Source: Streptomyces alanosinicus (GTDB taxonomy: Bacteria > Actinomycetota > Actinomycetes > Streptomycetales > Streptomycetaceae). From it: a stretch of 64,000 nt of DNA. The notes below the pieces were generated by a model. That model made no database searches. It was not told where the DNA came from and saw only the letters and a program-made list of their open reading frames with translations. The DNA is taken from NCBI RefSeq assembly GCF_014650595.1, contig NZ_BMVG01000015.1:62001-126000 (forward strand), written 5' to 3'. This document shows, one piece after another, positions 34,999 to 42,741 of this stretch; position 1 is the stretch's first letter, and every line of letters begins with the position of its first letter. A program made the position numbers and the translations under genes.

Positions 34999-35017
34999 GG
35001 CGGGAGTTTGACGACAG
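34999..35017. repeat. Solitary arm of the 38.1 kb palindromic element
   Basis: GGCGGGAGTTTGACGACAG is identical over 19 bases to the right arm of the element at 38121-38190; the following bases (ACCCTCAG against GCCCCAGG) are diverged. No matching left arm is present upstream, so this is half an element or a related single-copy repeat in the spacer between the asnB and hydrolase genes. Confidence 0.65.
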
Positions 35018-35031
35018 ACCCTCAGCTAAGC

Positions 35032-35811
35032 TCAGGGCTTCTCGCTCACAAACCGGTCCAGTACGTCGGTCAGCTCGGCCGGCTTCTCCAGCGGCAGCTC
35101 ATGGCCCGCGTCGAGGATGCGGACGACCGCGTCCGGATAGGCCTTGGCCATCCGCAGCATCTGCCGCACCGGCAGCTGGACGTCGTGATAGCCATGGACC
35201 ATCAGGGTGGGCGTACGGATCTCACCGGCCCGGTCCAGGACGTCGAAGGCACGCATCGCGCCGTACAGCGTCATCACGACCTCGCGCGGGGTCGCGGCCG
35301 AGGCGCGGATCTGCGCGCGGATCTCCTCGCGCGGATGGCCCGGCGCGAACGCGCGCTGGATGTTGGCCGCCACGAACAGCCGGTACGGCACCAGGGTCGA
35401 GGCGGCCATGAGCAGGCCCCGGCCACGGCTGTACGTCATCCGGGCGATGGAGCCGACCAGCGCCATCCGCTCCACCCGCTCGGGGTGGGCCAGGGCGATG
35501 GTCTGCGCGATCATGCCGCCCATCGAGTGGCCGACCAGCACGAACCGCTCGACCCGCAGATGGTCGAGGAGGGCGAGGACGTCGCGCGCCAGTTCCGCGA
35601 CGGTGCGCACCCCGGCCCCGGTGCTCTCCCCGTGTCCGCGCAGGTCCAGCCGGATCACCCGGCGTCTTTCGGAGAAGTGGGCCATCTGGTGGTCCCAGCG
35701 GTGCCGGTTCGCGGTCCAGCCGTGGACGAGGACCAGGGGCACCCGGGGTGCGTCACGGGGACCCTCGTCGTCGTACGTCAGGGTCGCTCCGTCGACTTCG
35801 AGCTGCGGCAT
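35032..35811 (-). CDS. Alpha/beta-fold hydrolase
   Basis: 259 aa. VPLVLVHGWTANRHRWDHQM (oxyanion hole HGW), IRLDLRGHGESTG, nucleophile elbow VGHSMGGMIAQTIAL near residue 98, and catalytic His in RILDAGHELPLEKP near 235; the acid is probably Asp in GYHDVQLPV. This is the epoxide-hydrolase / 3-oxoadipate-lactonase-like general family, so substrate cannot be assigned. Intracellular, no signal peptide. Three 15-bp tandem repeats occur right behind the start (35824-35868). Confidence 0.9.
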   Translation of the reverse strand: MPQLEVDGATLTYDDEGPRDAPRVPLVLVHGWTANRHRWDHQMAHFSERRRVIRLDLRGHGESTGAGVRTVAELARDVLALLDHLRVERFVLVGHSMGGMIAQTIALAHPERVERMALVGSIARMTYSRGRGLLMAASTLVPYRLFVAANIQRAFAPGHPREEIRAQIRASAATPREVVMTLYGAMRAFDVLDRAGEIRTPTLMVHGYHDVQLPVRQMLRMAKAYPDAVVRILDAGHELPLEKPAELTDVLDRFVSEKP

Positions 35812-35823
35812 TCAGGCCTCCTG

Positions 35824-35868
35824 GGGTTGCGCCACGGCGGGTTGCGCCACGGCGGGTTGCGCCACGGT
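35824..35868. repeat. Three tandem 15-bp repeats
   Basis: GGGTTGCGCCACGGC at 35824-35838 and 35839-35853, then 35854-35868 with a final T. They begin 13 bases upstream of the minus-strand hydrolase start and fill its upstream region. Period 15 (not a helical multiple) and near-identity suggest recent slippage duplication. Confidence 0.75.
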
Positions 35869-35999
35869 CCGGTTACTGGCCGGTACGGTAGCCGCCGGCA
35901 GGGCGTCGCGTCACCGTTCGCCGGCCGGAGGACCGAGCAGGGCTCGCAGTCCGGAACACCCCGAATGCCGTACCTGTGAATCGGACCTATCGTGCTGTC

Positions 36000-37094
36000 A
36001 TGGAGCACGCACTGAGTCCCGCGACGCTTGCCGAACTGCGGCGCCCGCGTCCCTATCCGGCGGTGTCGGTGCTGACCCCGACGCACCGCCGCGAACCCGA
36101 GAACGGCCAGGATCCCGTCCGGCTGCGCAATGTGGTCACCGAGGCCCGCAGGCGTCTGGAGGCCGACCCCTCCGTCACCCGTGAGCGGCGCAACGACGTC
36201 GTGGCGCAACTCGACCGGGCGCTGTCGGAGGTGGACCTGGCCCATGCCGAGGACGGCCTGGTGATCTTCGCCGCTCCGGGCGAGCACCAGGTGTGGTCCC
36301 TGGCCCGTACCGTGCCCGAGCGGGTGGTGCTCTCGGACACCTTCCTGACCCGCAACCTGGTCGCCGCACACGCCGCCGAGCGGCCCTTCTGGGTGCTGTC
36401 GGTCTCCGCGGACCGGGTCACCCTGTGGAGCGGCGGCGAGGGCCGTGTGGTCCAGGACCACCTGGGCGGCTTCCCGCGGGAGCGCAGACAGGAGAACTTC
36501 GACTCCGAGCGCCAGATGCAGATCGGCGACCTGCCGAGCACCTTCCGCGACGAGGCCTCCCGGCAGTTCCTGCGCGAGGCGGACACCGCCATGAGCACGA
36601 TCCTGCGCGACCATCCGAGGCCGCTGTACGTCACCGGGGAACAGGCGGCGCTGTCCCTGCTGGAGGAGGTCGGCAGCGTCGCCAAGGCCGCGGTCCAGGT
36701 CCCGCGCGGCGGCCTCGCGCACGCCGGTCCCGAGGCGGTGTGGCAGGCGCTGCGGCCGGTGCTGGAGGCGGAGTCCCGCAAGGACGCCACGGCCGTGGTC
36801 CGGGAGCTGACCTCGGCCCGCGGCCACCGGACCTTCGCGGCCGGTCTCGACGAGCTGTGGCAGAGCGCCCGGGAAGGCCGGGTGCGGCTGCTCGCCGTGG
36901 AGGAGAACTTCCGCGCCACCGTCCAGGATCTCGGCGCGCATCTGGTGCCGGCCGCGCCCGGCGATCTGGACGCCCGCGACGACATCGTGGACGAGATCGT
37001 CGAGCAGTGCCTGGAGACCGGCGCCGAGGTCCGCTTCGTGCCCGACGGCACGCTGGGCGACGCGAACGGCATGGCGGGGGTGCTGCGGTACTGA
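36000..37094 (+). CDS. baeRF3-domain protein
   Basis: 364 aa from ATG 36000 (MEHALSPATLAELRRPRPYP), preferred over an in-frame ATG 24 bases upstream because the former gives the usual N-terminus. The PAVSVLTPTHRREPENGQDP and RNVVTEARRRLE opening and the C-terminal RLLAVEENFRATVQDLG and FVPDGTLGDANGMAGVLRY match the baeRF family (bacterial proteins related to archaeo-eukaryotic release factor aRF1), subgroup 3. The last part keeps the L7Ae/RNase-like fold. These are thought to be ribosome-associated or stress-related factors; no experimental role is known to me. It stands alone. Confidence 0.85.
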   Translation: MEHALSPATLAELRRPRPYPAVSVLTPTHRREPENGQDPVRLRNVVTEARRRLEADPSVTRERRNDVVAQLDRALSEVDLAHAEDGLVIFAAPGEHQVWSLARTVPERVVLSDTFLTRNLVAAHAAERPFWVLSVSADRVTLWSGGEGRVVQDHLGGFPRERRQENFDSERQMQIGDLPSTFRDEASRQFLREADTAMSTILRDHPRPLYVTGEQAALSLLEEVGSVAKAAVQVPRGGLAHAGPEAVWQALRPVLEAESRKDATAVVRELTSARGHRTFAAGLDELWQSAREGRVRLLAVEENFRATVQDLGAHLVPAAPGDLDARDDIVDEIVEQCLETGAEVRFVPDGTLGDANGMAGVLRY

Positions 37095-37216
37095 GCCGGT
37101 CCCCCGGCGCCCCTCCGGTCCTCCCCTTCCGTTCCGTCCCCTTCCGGTCCTCCCCCGGCAGCGCTCCCTGCGCGGCGTACGCTACGGCGTGATCGTCGGC
37201 GTAAGGGAGCGCACGC

Positions 37217-38306
37217 ATGGGTGACCTGCTGGGAGTGGCCGTCCTGGGTGCCGGGCACATGGGGGCCGACCATATACGGCGCCTCCACCACATGGTCAGC
37301 GGAGCCAGGGTCGCGGCGGTGGCCGACCCCGACCGCGCCCGAGCCGAGGACGCGGTGGCCGGCCTCGACGCGGTCAGTGTGCACACGGACCCGGAGGCCG
37401 CGCTGGACGCGCCCGGTGTCGCGGCCGTCCTCATCGCCTCCCCCGGCCCGGCCCACGAGGAGGCCCTGCTCGCCGCCTTCGCCCGCGGACTGCCGGTCCT
37501 GTGCGAGAAGCCCATGGTGCCGGACTCCACGGGTGCGCTGCGGATCGTGGAGGCCGAGGCCCGCTCGGGCCGCCGGCTGGCCCAGATCGGCTTCATGCGC
37601 CGCTACGACTCCGAGTACCGCCGGCTCAAGACGCTGCTGGACGGCGGACACCTCGGCCGGCCCCTGATGCTGCACTGCACCCACCGCAATGTCTCCTCGC
37701 CGCCCGGCTTCACCAGCGCCATGCTCATCGACAGCTCCGTCTCGCACGAGATCGACGCGGCCCGCTGGCTGCTCGGACAGGAGCTGACGGCGGTGACCGT
37801 GCTGCGGCCCACGCCGTCCTCGGACGCGCCCGGGGGTCTGCTCGATCCGCAGTTCGTGCTGTTCGAGACCGACGGCGGCGCACTCGTCGATGTCGAGGTC
37901 TTCGTGAACTGCGGCTTCGGCTACCAGGTGCGCTGCGAGGCCGTGTGCGAGAAGGGCAGCGCCCGCATCGGCGCCGAACACACCATGGTGGTCACCACGG
38001 CGGGCCGCGCCCACGAGGAGGTCGCACAGGACTACCTCGTCCGCTTCGCCGACGCCTACGACCGCGAGGTGCAGGCCTGGGTCGACGCCACCCGGCGGGG
38101 CGAGGTCACCGGTCCGAGCGCCTGGGGCCTGTCGTCAAACTCCCGCCTGCCCGGCGGGCGCACGGCGGGAGTTTGACGACAGGCCCCAGGACGGGTACGC
38201 CGCCTCCGCCGTCGCCGAGGCGGGGGTCCGGGCGCTGGCGGACGGCGGCCGGACGGCCGTCACCCTCGCCCCGCGCCCGGAGCTGTACGCCGGCCTCAGC
38301 CGCTGA
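37217..38306 (+). pseudogene. Inositol 2-dehydrogenase-like (Gfo/Idh/MocA) gene broken near its 3' end
   Basis: From ATG 37217 the frame encodes a normal oxidoreductase: GVAVLGAGHMGADHIRRLHH (Rossmann loop), LCEKPMVPDS with the catalytic Lys near residue 97, then SSVSHEIDAARWLLG. At 38126 the coding sequence enters a palindromic element, and the frame stops at 38176 after WGLSSNSRLPGGRTAGV. The original C-terminus resumes after the element in another frame: DGYAASAVAEAGVRALADGG from 38190 to a stop at 38306. Removing about 64 bases (38126-38189) restores a 341-residue protein, the usual Idh/IolG length. The present product has 319 residues and lacks the last helix, so it is probably impaired. 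Confidence 0.8.
38121..38190. repeat. 70-bp perfect palindromic element interrupting the dehydrogenase gene
   Basis: The left arm (38121-38147) and right arm (38164-38190) are exact 27-bp reverse complements. The arm core is GGCCTGTCGTCAAACTCCCG. The 16-base loop (38148-38163) itself contains the small hairpin GCCCG-G-CGGGC. Arm length, perfection and the gene disruption point to a recently inserted non-autonomous element, not a terminator. Related sequences are at 34999-35017 and, more distantly, 4115-4133. Confidence 0.85.
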
Positions 38307-40317
38307 CGCTCGCGGCGCCCGTCTCCAGGTGCCCGGTGAACCGGCGCGACCAGGTCGCGTCGGAGTCGACGGTCACCGTGAAGTCGTACCAGCCGTTCTG
38401 GTAGGCGACGGCGTTGAAGAAGTCCTCCGCCGAGCCGCCCGCGGCGACCGTGTAGCTCCAGGGACCGTCGCTGCGGTAGTGGTTGGAGGTGATGGTGAAC
38501 TTCACCGTCGAGGAGCCCGAGTTGGTCATCTTGAAGTAGACGGCGGGCTTGCCCGTGCCCGGCTCGACCGCGTAACGGGTGCTCACCTCCGCCGACTTGC
38601 CCGCCTTGGTCGCGTCGCCCTGGAAGCGGCGCAGGAAGCGGTTGGGACCGACCATGGACAGGTCGTACTTGCCGCCGCCGAAGCCGGTACCGATGTTGAA
38701 GAAGTCGGAGGCGGTGCCGCCCGGGTCGACCGTGTACGGGAAGGGCGTGGTGTCGCGGTAGGCGTTCGGGTGGATGGAGAAGTGGGCCGCGCGGGACGCC
38801 GGCGTGCCCTGGTTGGTCATGGTGAACCAGGCGAGGATCTTGCCTGCCGCGCCGAACTCCAGGTGGTCCAGGTAGCCGTTCGGCTGATACGGCAGCGCGC
38901 GGGCCGGGCGGGTGCCGCTCTCCTGGGCGGGCAGGGCGTTGTCCGTCGGTGCCGGGTTGGGCAGCGGGCCGCAGGTGCCGATGCCGATGACGCCGGTCGA
39001 CGGCAGGGAGACCGGGCCGTAGACCGGGTGGGCGAAGTCGAAGACCCCGGTGAGGTCGCCGCTGACCTTGCGCCGCCAGTCGCTGATGTTGGCGCACGTG
39101 GCCGGCTTGCCGATGGCCGCCGTCCAGGTCTCCAGGAAGCGCAGCACCGAGGTGTGCTCGAAGACCTCCGAGGAGACCCAGCCGCCGCGCGTCCAGGGCG
39201 AGATGACGAGCATCGGGACCCGGAAGCCGAAGCCGTACGGCACCCCGTTGAGGAACTCTCCCGCGGTGCCGGCGGGCGGGGACGGCGGGGGCACATGGTC
39301 GAAGAAGCCGTCGTTCTCGTCGTAGTTGAGGAACAGGACGGTCGAGTTGAAGACGTCCTGGTCGGCGGCGAGGGCCTGGTAGACGAGGTTGACGAAGTGG
39401 GCGCCGTCGCCGGGCGGGGCGTAGGGGTGCTCGGAGAAGGCCTGGTCGGGCACGACCCAGGAGACCTGCGGGAGGGTGCCGGCCACCACGTCGGCCTTGA
39501 TGGCGGCGGCGATGTCGTCGGGGGTCGAGCCGGTCACCTTCGGCACCGAGGACATGCCGCGGTCGTACAGCGGGTCGCCGGCCTTGGCGTCGGCGAAGTT
39601 CTTGAAGTAGGCGCAGCCGTTGTCCCCGTAGTTGTCGGCCGCGTTCTGGTAGACCTTCCAGCTCACCCCGGCGGTCTGCATCGCCTCGGCGTAGGTCTGC
39701 CAGGTCAGTCCGGACTCGTCGCCGCCGTCGTAGCTGGAGGAGTCGACCTTGCCGCTCCACAGGAAGGTGCGGTTGGGGCCGGTCGCGCTGAGCGTGGAGC
39801 AGAAGTAGGCGTCGCAGATGGTGTAGTTGTCGGCGAGCGCGTAGTGGAAGGGGATGTCGGAGCGGTCCAGGTAGCCGAGCGAGCGCACATTGCCGACGCC
39901 CGCGACCCAGTTGTCCATCCGGCCCTTGTTCCAGGCGGAGTGCTGGGAGGACCACGAGTGCGGCAGATCGCCGCTGCACTGGGCCAGGGTCTCGCCGTCC
40001 TTGCCGCCCGCGTCCGGGGTCGCGCTGAGCTTCCACGGGTACTGACGGCCCGTCCCGTTCGGCTGTTCGAAGACCGGGTGGCCGCCGCTGAGGGTGATGC
40101 CGCTGCGGTCGTCGAAGCCGCGCACGCCCTTGAGCCGGCCGAAGTAGTGGTCGAAGCTGCGGTTCTCCTGCATGAGGATCACCACGTGCTGTACGTCCTT
40201 GATCGTGCCGGTCACCGTGGCCGCGGCGGCCGTGCTGCGGGTGCCGGCGCCCAGCGCCACACCCGCCGCCACGGATGCGCCGAGTCCCACGAAGCCTCTT
40301 CGGCTGATCGGTGTCAT
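38296..40317 (-). CDS. Phosphocholine-specific phospholipase C, Tat-exported
   Basis: 673 aa from ATG 40317 (MTPISRRGFVGLGASVAAG, a twin-arginine signal). The phosphoesterase domain shows HVVILMQENRSFDHYFGRLK near residue 45, the metal/catalytic region of AcpA-type PLCs, plus NYDENDGFFDHVPPP near 325 and SEVFEHTSVLRFLE. Two C-terminal DUF756 beta domains follow (about 480-570 and 580-670, both ending DFFN). It hydrolyses phosphatidylcholine/sphingomyelin-type lipids to release phosphocholine, feeding phosphate or choline. A Pho-box-like sequence at 40400-40421 agrees with phosphate control. The last bases overlap the disrupted dehydrogenase reading frame. Confidence 0.93.
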   Translation of the reverse strand: MTPISRRGFVGLGASVAAGVALGAGTRSTAAAATVTGTIKDVQHVVILMQENRSFDHYFGRLKGVRGFDDRSGITLSGGHPVFEQPNGTGRQYPWKLSATPDAGGKDGETLAQCSGDLPHSWSSQHSAWNKGRMDNWVAGVGNVRSLGYLDRSDIPFHYALADNYTICDAYFCSTLSATGPNRTFLWSGKVDSSSYDGGDESGLTWQTYAEAMQTAGVSWKVYQNAADNYGDNGCAYFKNFADAKAGDPLYDRGMSSVPKVTGSTPDDIAAAIKADVVAGTLPQVSWVVPDQAFSEHPYAPPGDGAHFVNLVYQALAADQDVFNSTVLFLNYDENDGFFDHVPPPSPPAGTAGEFLNGVPYGFGFRVPMLVISPWTRGGWVSSEVFEHTSVLRFLETWTAAIGKPATCANISDWRRKVSGDLTGVFDFAHPVYGPVSLPSTGVIGIGTCGPLPNPAPTDNALPAQESGTRPARALPYQPNGYLDHLEFGAAGKILAWFTMTNQGTPASRAAHFSIHPNAYRDTTPFPYTVDPGGTASDFFNIGTGFGGGKYDLSMVGPNRFLRRFQGDATKAGKSAEVSTRYAVEPGTGKPAVYFKMTNSGSSTVKFTITSNHYRSDGPWSYTVAAGGSAEDFFNAVAYQNGWYDFTVTVDSDATWSRRFTGHLETGAASVSG

Positions 40318-40399
40318 TCGCCCCGTCCTTCTCACCTGCGGTGCCCCTGCGGCACGCCGCGCGCCAGGGTGCACGGGGCGATGGTCAGGGTCCATACCG

Positions 40400-40421
40400 G
40401 TGCGGTGAGGCGAAGATGAAC
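40400..40421 (-). promoter_or_regulatory. PHO-box-like direct repeat upstream of phospholipase C
   Basis: On the minus strand, GTTCATCTTCG (40411-40421) is followed directly by CCTCACCGCAC (40400-40410). PhoP sites in Streptomyces are 11-bp direct repeats of GTTCACC-N4. Unit 1 matches that form (T for the variable C), and unit 2 matches at TCACC. The site is 83 bases from the phospholipase C start, with TATGGA just after it as a possible -10. Confidence 0.5.
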
Positions 40422-40449
40422 AGCAGTCAAAGTCGTCCGGGGTACCCCC

Positions 40450-40866
40450 TCACACCCCGCCGAACAGGGCACTGAGCCCCCGCTCCACGACCCCGGCCAC
40501 ATCCTCCTGTCCGGCCGGCACCACCGCGTAGGTGTTCAGCAGGAAACGGCGCAGCGCACACGCGGGGAACTGGAGCAGGGCCAGGCCGTGCGGCGAGTGG
40601 AACTCCAGCACCGTCCGCGTGTGGCCGTACGGCCAGATCTGTACGTCCCCGTGTCCGGCCGGGGCCCGCAGCCCCTGGTCGAGCAGGGAGCGGGCGAAGG
40701 TCCAGCTGACCTCCTCGCCCTCCAGGGAGGCCTCGGCGGGGAAGTCCACGAAGACGGCCAGGGGGTCGTCCGTGGAGTAGCGCAGCGTGGCCGACACGGG
40801 GATCTCCTCGTCGTCCGCGGTGATCAGCCGGGCCTGGGCGGACTGTTCGACAGTGATGGCATCCAT
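40450..40866 (-). CDS. SsgA-like sporulation/cell-division protein (SALP)
   Basis: 138 aa (MDAITVEQSAQARLITADDE). SALP landmarks are visible: PVSATLRYSTDDPLAVFVDF, VSWTFARSLLDQGLRAPAGH, the GDVQIWP block and RTVLEFHSPHGLALLQFPA. These proteins, specific to morphologically complex actinomycetes, steer septum placement, spore-wall assembly and autolytic spore separation. Which paralogue this is (SsgA-G) cannot be told from sequence alone. Across the 349-base spacer lies a PAS-phosphatase gene. Confidence 0.93.
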   Translation of the reverse strand: MDAITVEQSAQARLITADDEEIPVSATLRYSTDDPLAVFVDFPAEASLEGEEVSWTFARSLLDQGLRAPAGHGDVQIWPYGHTRTVLEFHSPHGLALLQFPACALRRFLLNTYAVVPAGQEDVAGVVERGLSALFGGV

Positions 40867-41215
40867 GCCTTAATGGACTCCGCGAAGGCGCTTCGCATGC
40901 CGCCAAATCCGGTCAGAGTTCGACGGATGCGGGACGGATGCAGGACGGTGACATTCCGTCCGGACACAAGAGCGACGAACACATGACCGATCGGCAAGCG
41001 CGTGCCACAACTCCCGTAGGACTACTACGACTTGAGGCGCGCCGCGCATACGTCATTCGTGTGCCGGGATCACTCAGAGAAGACTCTGGCATATGCCAGA
41101 AGCACCACCGTATCGTGTGTTGCCAAATCCCTTACGGGGCGTCGCGGGCTGTGCAAGAGTCGTAACCGGTCCCCCCGTCCCCTCCTGGCCGCATCCTCCC
41201 CCAACGGAGCCCGTC
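40867..41215. other. 349-base divergent control region with a 16-bp perfect palindrome
   Basis: No gene is seen between the SsgA-like gene and the phosphatase gene. TCTGGCATATGCCAGA at 41085-41100 is a perfect 16-bp palindrome, 115 bases ahead of the phosphatase start. The rest, notably 40870-41070, is A/T-richer than its neighbours and could hold developmentally used promoters. I could not fix a -10/-35 pair with confidence. Confidence 0.5.
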
Positions 41216-42655
41216 ATGCCGTCCCCTGTCTCCGCGGACCGCTCAGCCGCCCAGCCACCCGGACGCGGCTCGGTCGAGGCGTTGATATCGCAGGCGCGGC
41301 GGCTCAAGGGCGACGTGGACGCCGTACGGCGGGACACCCGGAGCGACGGTTCGGACCCCGAGGAACGCTGGCAGCGCGCCCTGTACGACCTCGCGCTCCA
41401 CCAACTGGACGACCTGGACGCCCACCTGGCCCAGCTCCGGGACGGCCCGGACTCCGTGGCGGCCGCTCCGGCCGCGGCCACGAGGGCGCCCGCGCTCCGG
41501 CCCGCGCCGGGCGCGGTCCGGCACGACTCGCTGCTCAGCCGCGTCGGCAGCGCGGAGTGGAACCTGCTGACGGACGAGGCGACCTGGTCCGGGGAGCTGT
41601 ACCAGATCCTCGGCCTCGCCCCGGACGCCCCCGCCCTCACCCTGGACGAACTGCCCGCGCTGGTCCTGGACGAGGACCGGCCGAAACTGACCGCGATGGT
41701 CACGGACTGCCTGGTCGACGGCAAACCCATCGACGGGGAGTTCCGCGTCGTACGGCCGGAAGGATCCGTCCGGGCGGTGCACATGATGGGCGAACCCGTG
41801 CTCGGCGCCGACGGCGGCACCGCCTCGATGTGGGCGGTACTCCGCGACGTCAGCGAACTGCGCCGCAATCAGCGGACGGTGCACGAGACCCGTGACTCGC
41901 TGCAGCGTCAGCGCCGGCAGGAGCAGACCGAGCACCGGATCGCGGCCGAGCTGCAGGAAGCCGTGCTCCCTCCCTGGCGCGGCTCCCTGCGGCTCCCGCA
42001 CCGGGGCCCGCGCACCCTCGACCTCGCCGCCCACCGCCTGCCCGCGGCGACACAATCACTGATCGGCGGCGACTGGTACGACGCGCTGGAGCTGTCCGAC
42101 GGCGAGACCCTGCTCAGCGTCGGCGATCTCACCGGGCACGGGGTGGCCGTCGCCTCCGGCATGGCGATGCTGCTCGGTGCCGTACGCGGCATGGCGCTGG
42201 CCGGCAGCCGGCCCGCTGAACTGCTTGGCAGGCTCAACCAGTTACTGGACGCCACCGTACAGCCCGCCCTCGGCAGCGCCGTCTGCTGCCGCTACCGGCC
42301 CGAGACCCACACCCTGGTCTGGGCGCAGGCAGGACACCCCGCCCCGCTGCTGTACCGCGACGGGACGGGGCGTCTGCTGAACGCACCGGACGGCGTGCTG
42401 CTCGGCGCCACCTCGGGCGCGGTCTACGGACAGGCCGAAGAGGCTCTGCGGCCGGGCGACCTCCTTCTGCTGCACACCGACGGGCTGGTGCCGGGGCACG
42501 GCCCGGCGGCGGCCATGGACCGCCTGCTCGACCTCGCCCCGCGGTTCGGCACGGCACGCACCGCGCAGGACTGCGTACGGACGCTGGTCGAGGAGTTCGG
42601 CGGAGCCGGACGCGAGGACGACGCGTGTGTGCTCGTCGCCAAGGTCACCGCATGA
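41216..42655 (+). CDS. PAS-domain SpoIIE/RsbU-type PP2C phosphatase
   Basis: 479 aa. ATG 41216 (GGAG six bases upstream) is preferred over an open extension back to 41093. Order: an N-terminal coiled stretch (about 15-75), a PAS domain (about 110-225: SLLSRVGSAEWNLLTDEATW, RVVRPEGSVRAVHMMGEPVL), a linker helix, then a SpoIIE phosphatase (about 260-479) with LIGGDWYDALELSDGETLL, SVGDLTGHGVAVASGMAMLL and the metal motif GAGREDDACVLVAKV. It should dephosphorylate an anti-sigma-factor antagonist, i.e. a partner-switching module; no sigma, anti-sigma or antagonist gene adjoins it. The PAS domain is the probable sensor. Confidence 0.92.
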   Translation: MPSPVSADRSAAQPPGRGSVEALISQARRLKGDVDAVRRDTRSDGSDPEERWQRALYDLALHQLDDLDAHLAQLRDGPDSVAAAPAAATRAPALRPAPGAVRHDSLLSRVGSAEWNLLTDEATWSGELYQILGLAPDAPALTLDELPALVLDEDRPKLTAMVTDCLVDGKPIDGEFRVVRPEGSVRAVHMMGEPVLGADGGTASMWAVLRDVSELRRNQRTVHETRDSLQRQRRQEQTEHRIAAELQEAVLPPWRGSLRLPHRGPRTLDLAAHRLPAATQSLIGGDWYDALELSDGETLLSVGDLTGHGVAVASGMAMLLGAVRGMALAGSRPAELLGRLNQLLDATVQPALGSAVCCRYRPETHTLVWAQAGHPAPLLYRDGTGRLLNAPDGVLLGATSGAVYGQAEEALRPGDLLLLHTDGLVPGHGPAAAMDRLLDLAPRFGTARTAQDCVRTLVEEFGGAGREDDACVLVAKVTA

Positions 42656-42665
42656 GCCGAGCCCT

Positions 42666-42701
42666 GAGTCGGTGAGACAGCTGGAGTCGGTGAGACAGCT
42701 G
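42666..42701. repeat. 18-bp tandem duplication
   Basis: GAGTCGGTGAGACAGCTG occurs twice without a gap (42666-42683, 42684-42701), between the convergent phosphatase and NsdA-like genes. Perfect copies imply a recent duplication. It does not form a terminator hairpin. Confidence 0.8.
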
Positions 42702-42741
42702 CTGTTCTAGTGGTCGGCGCGCAGGCCCTGGGCCTGTGCGC

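Noticed and set aside
37501..40419. Plus-strand open frame of 972 codons opposite phospholipase C
   Set aside because: The phospholipase C on the other strand has all family motifs and a Tat signal. The antisense translation is Gly/Val/Arg-rich and motif-free.
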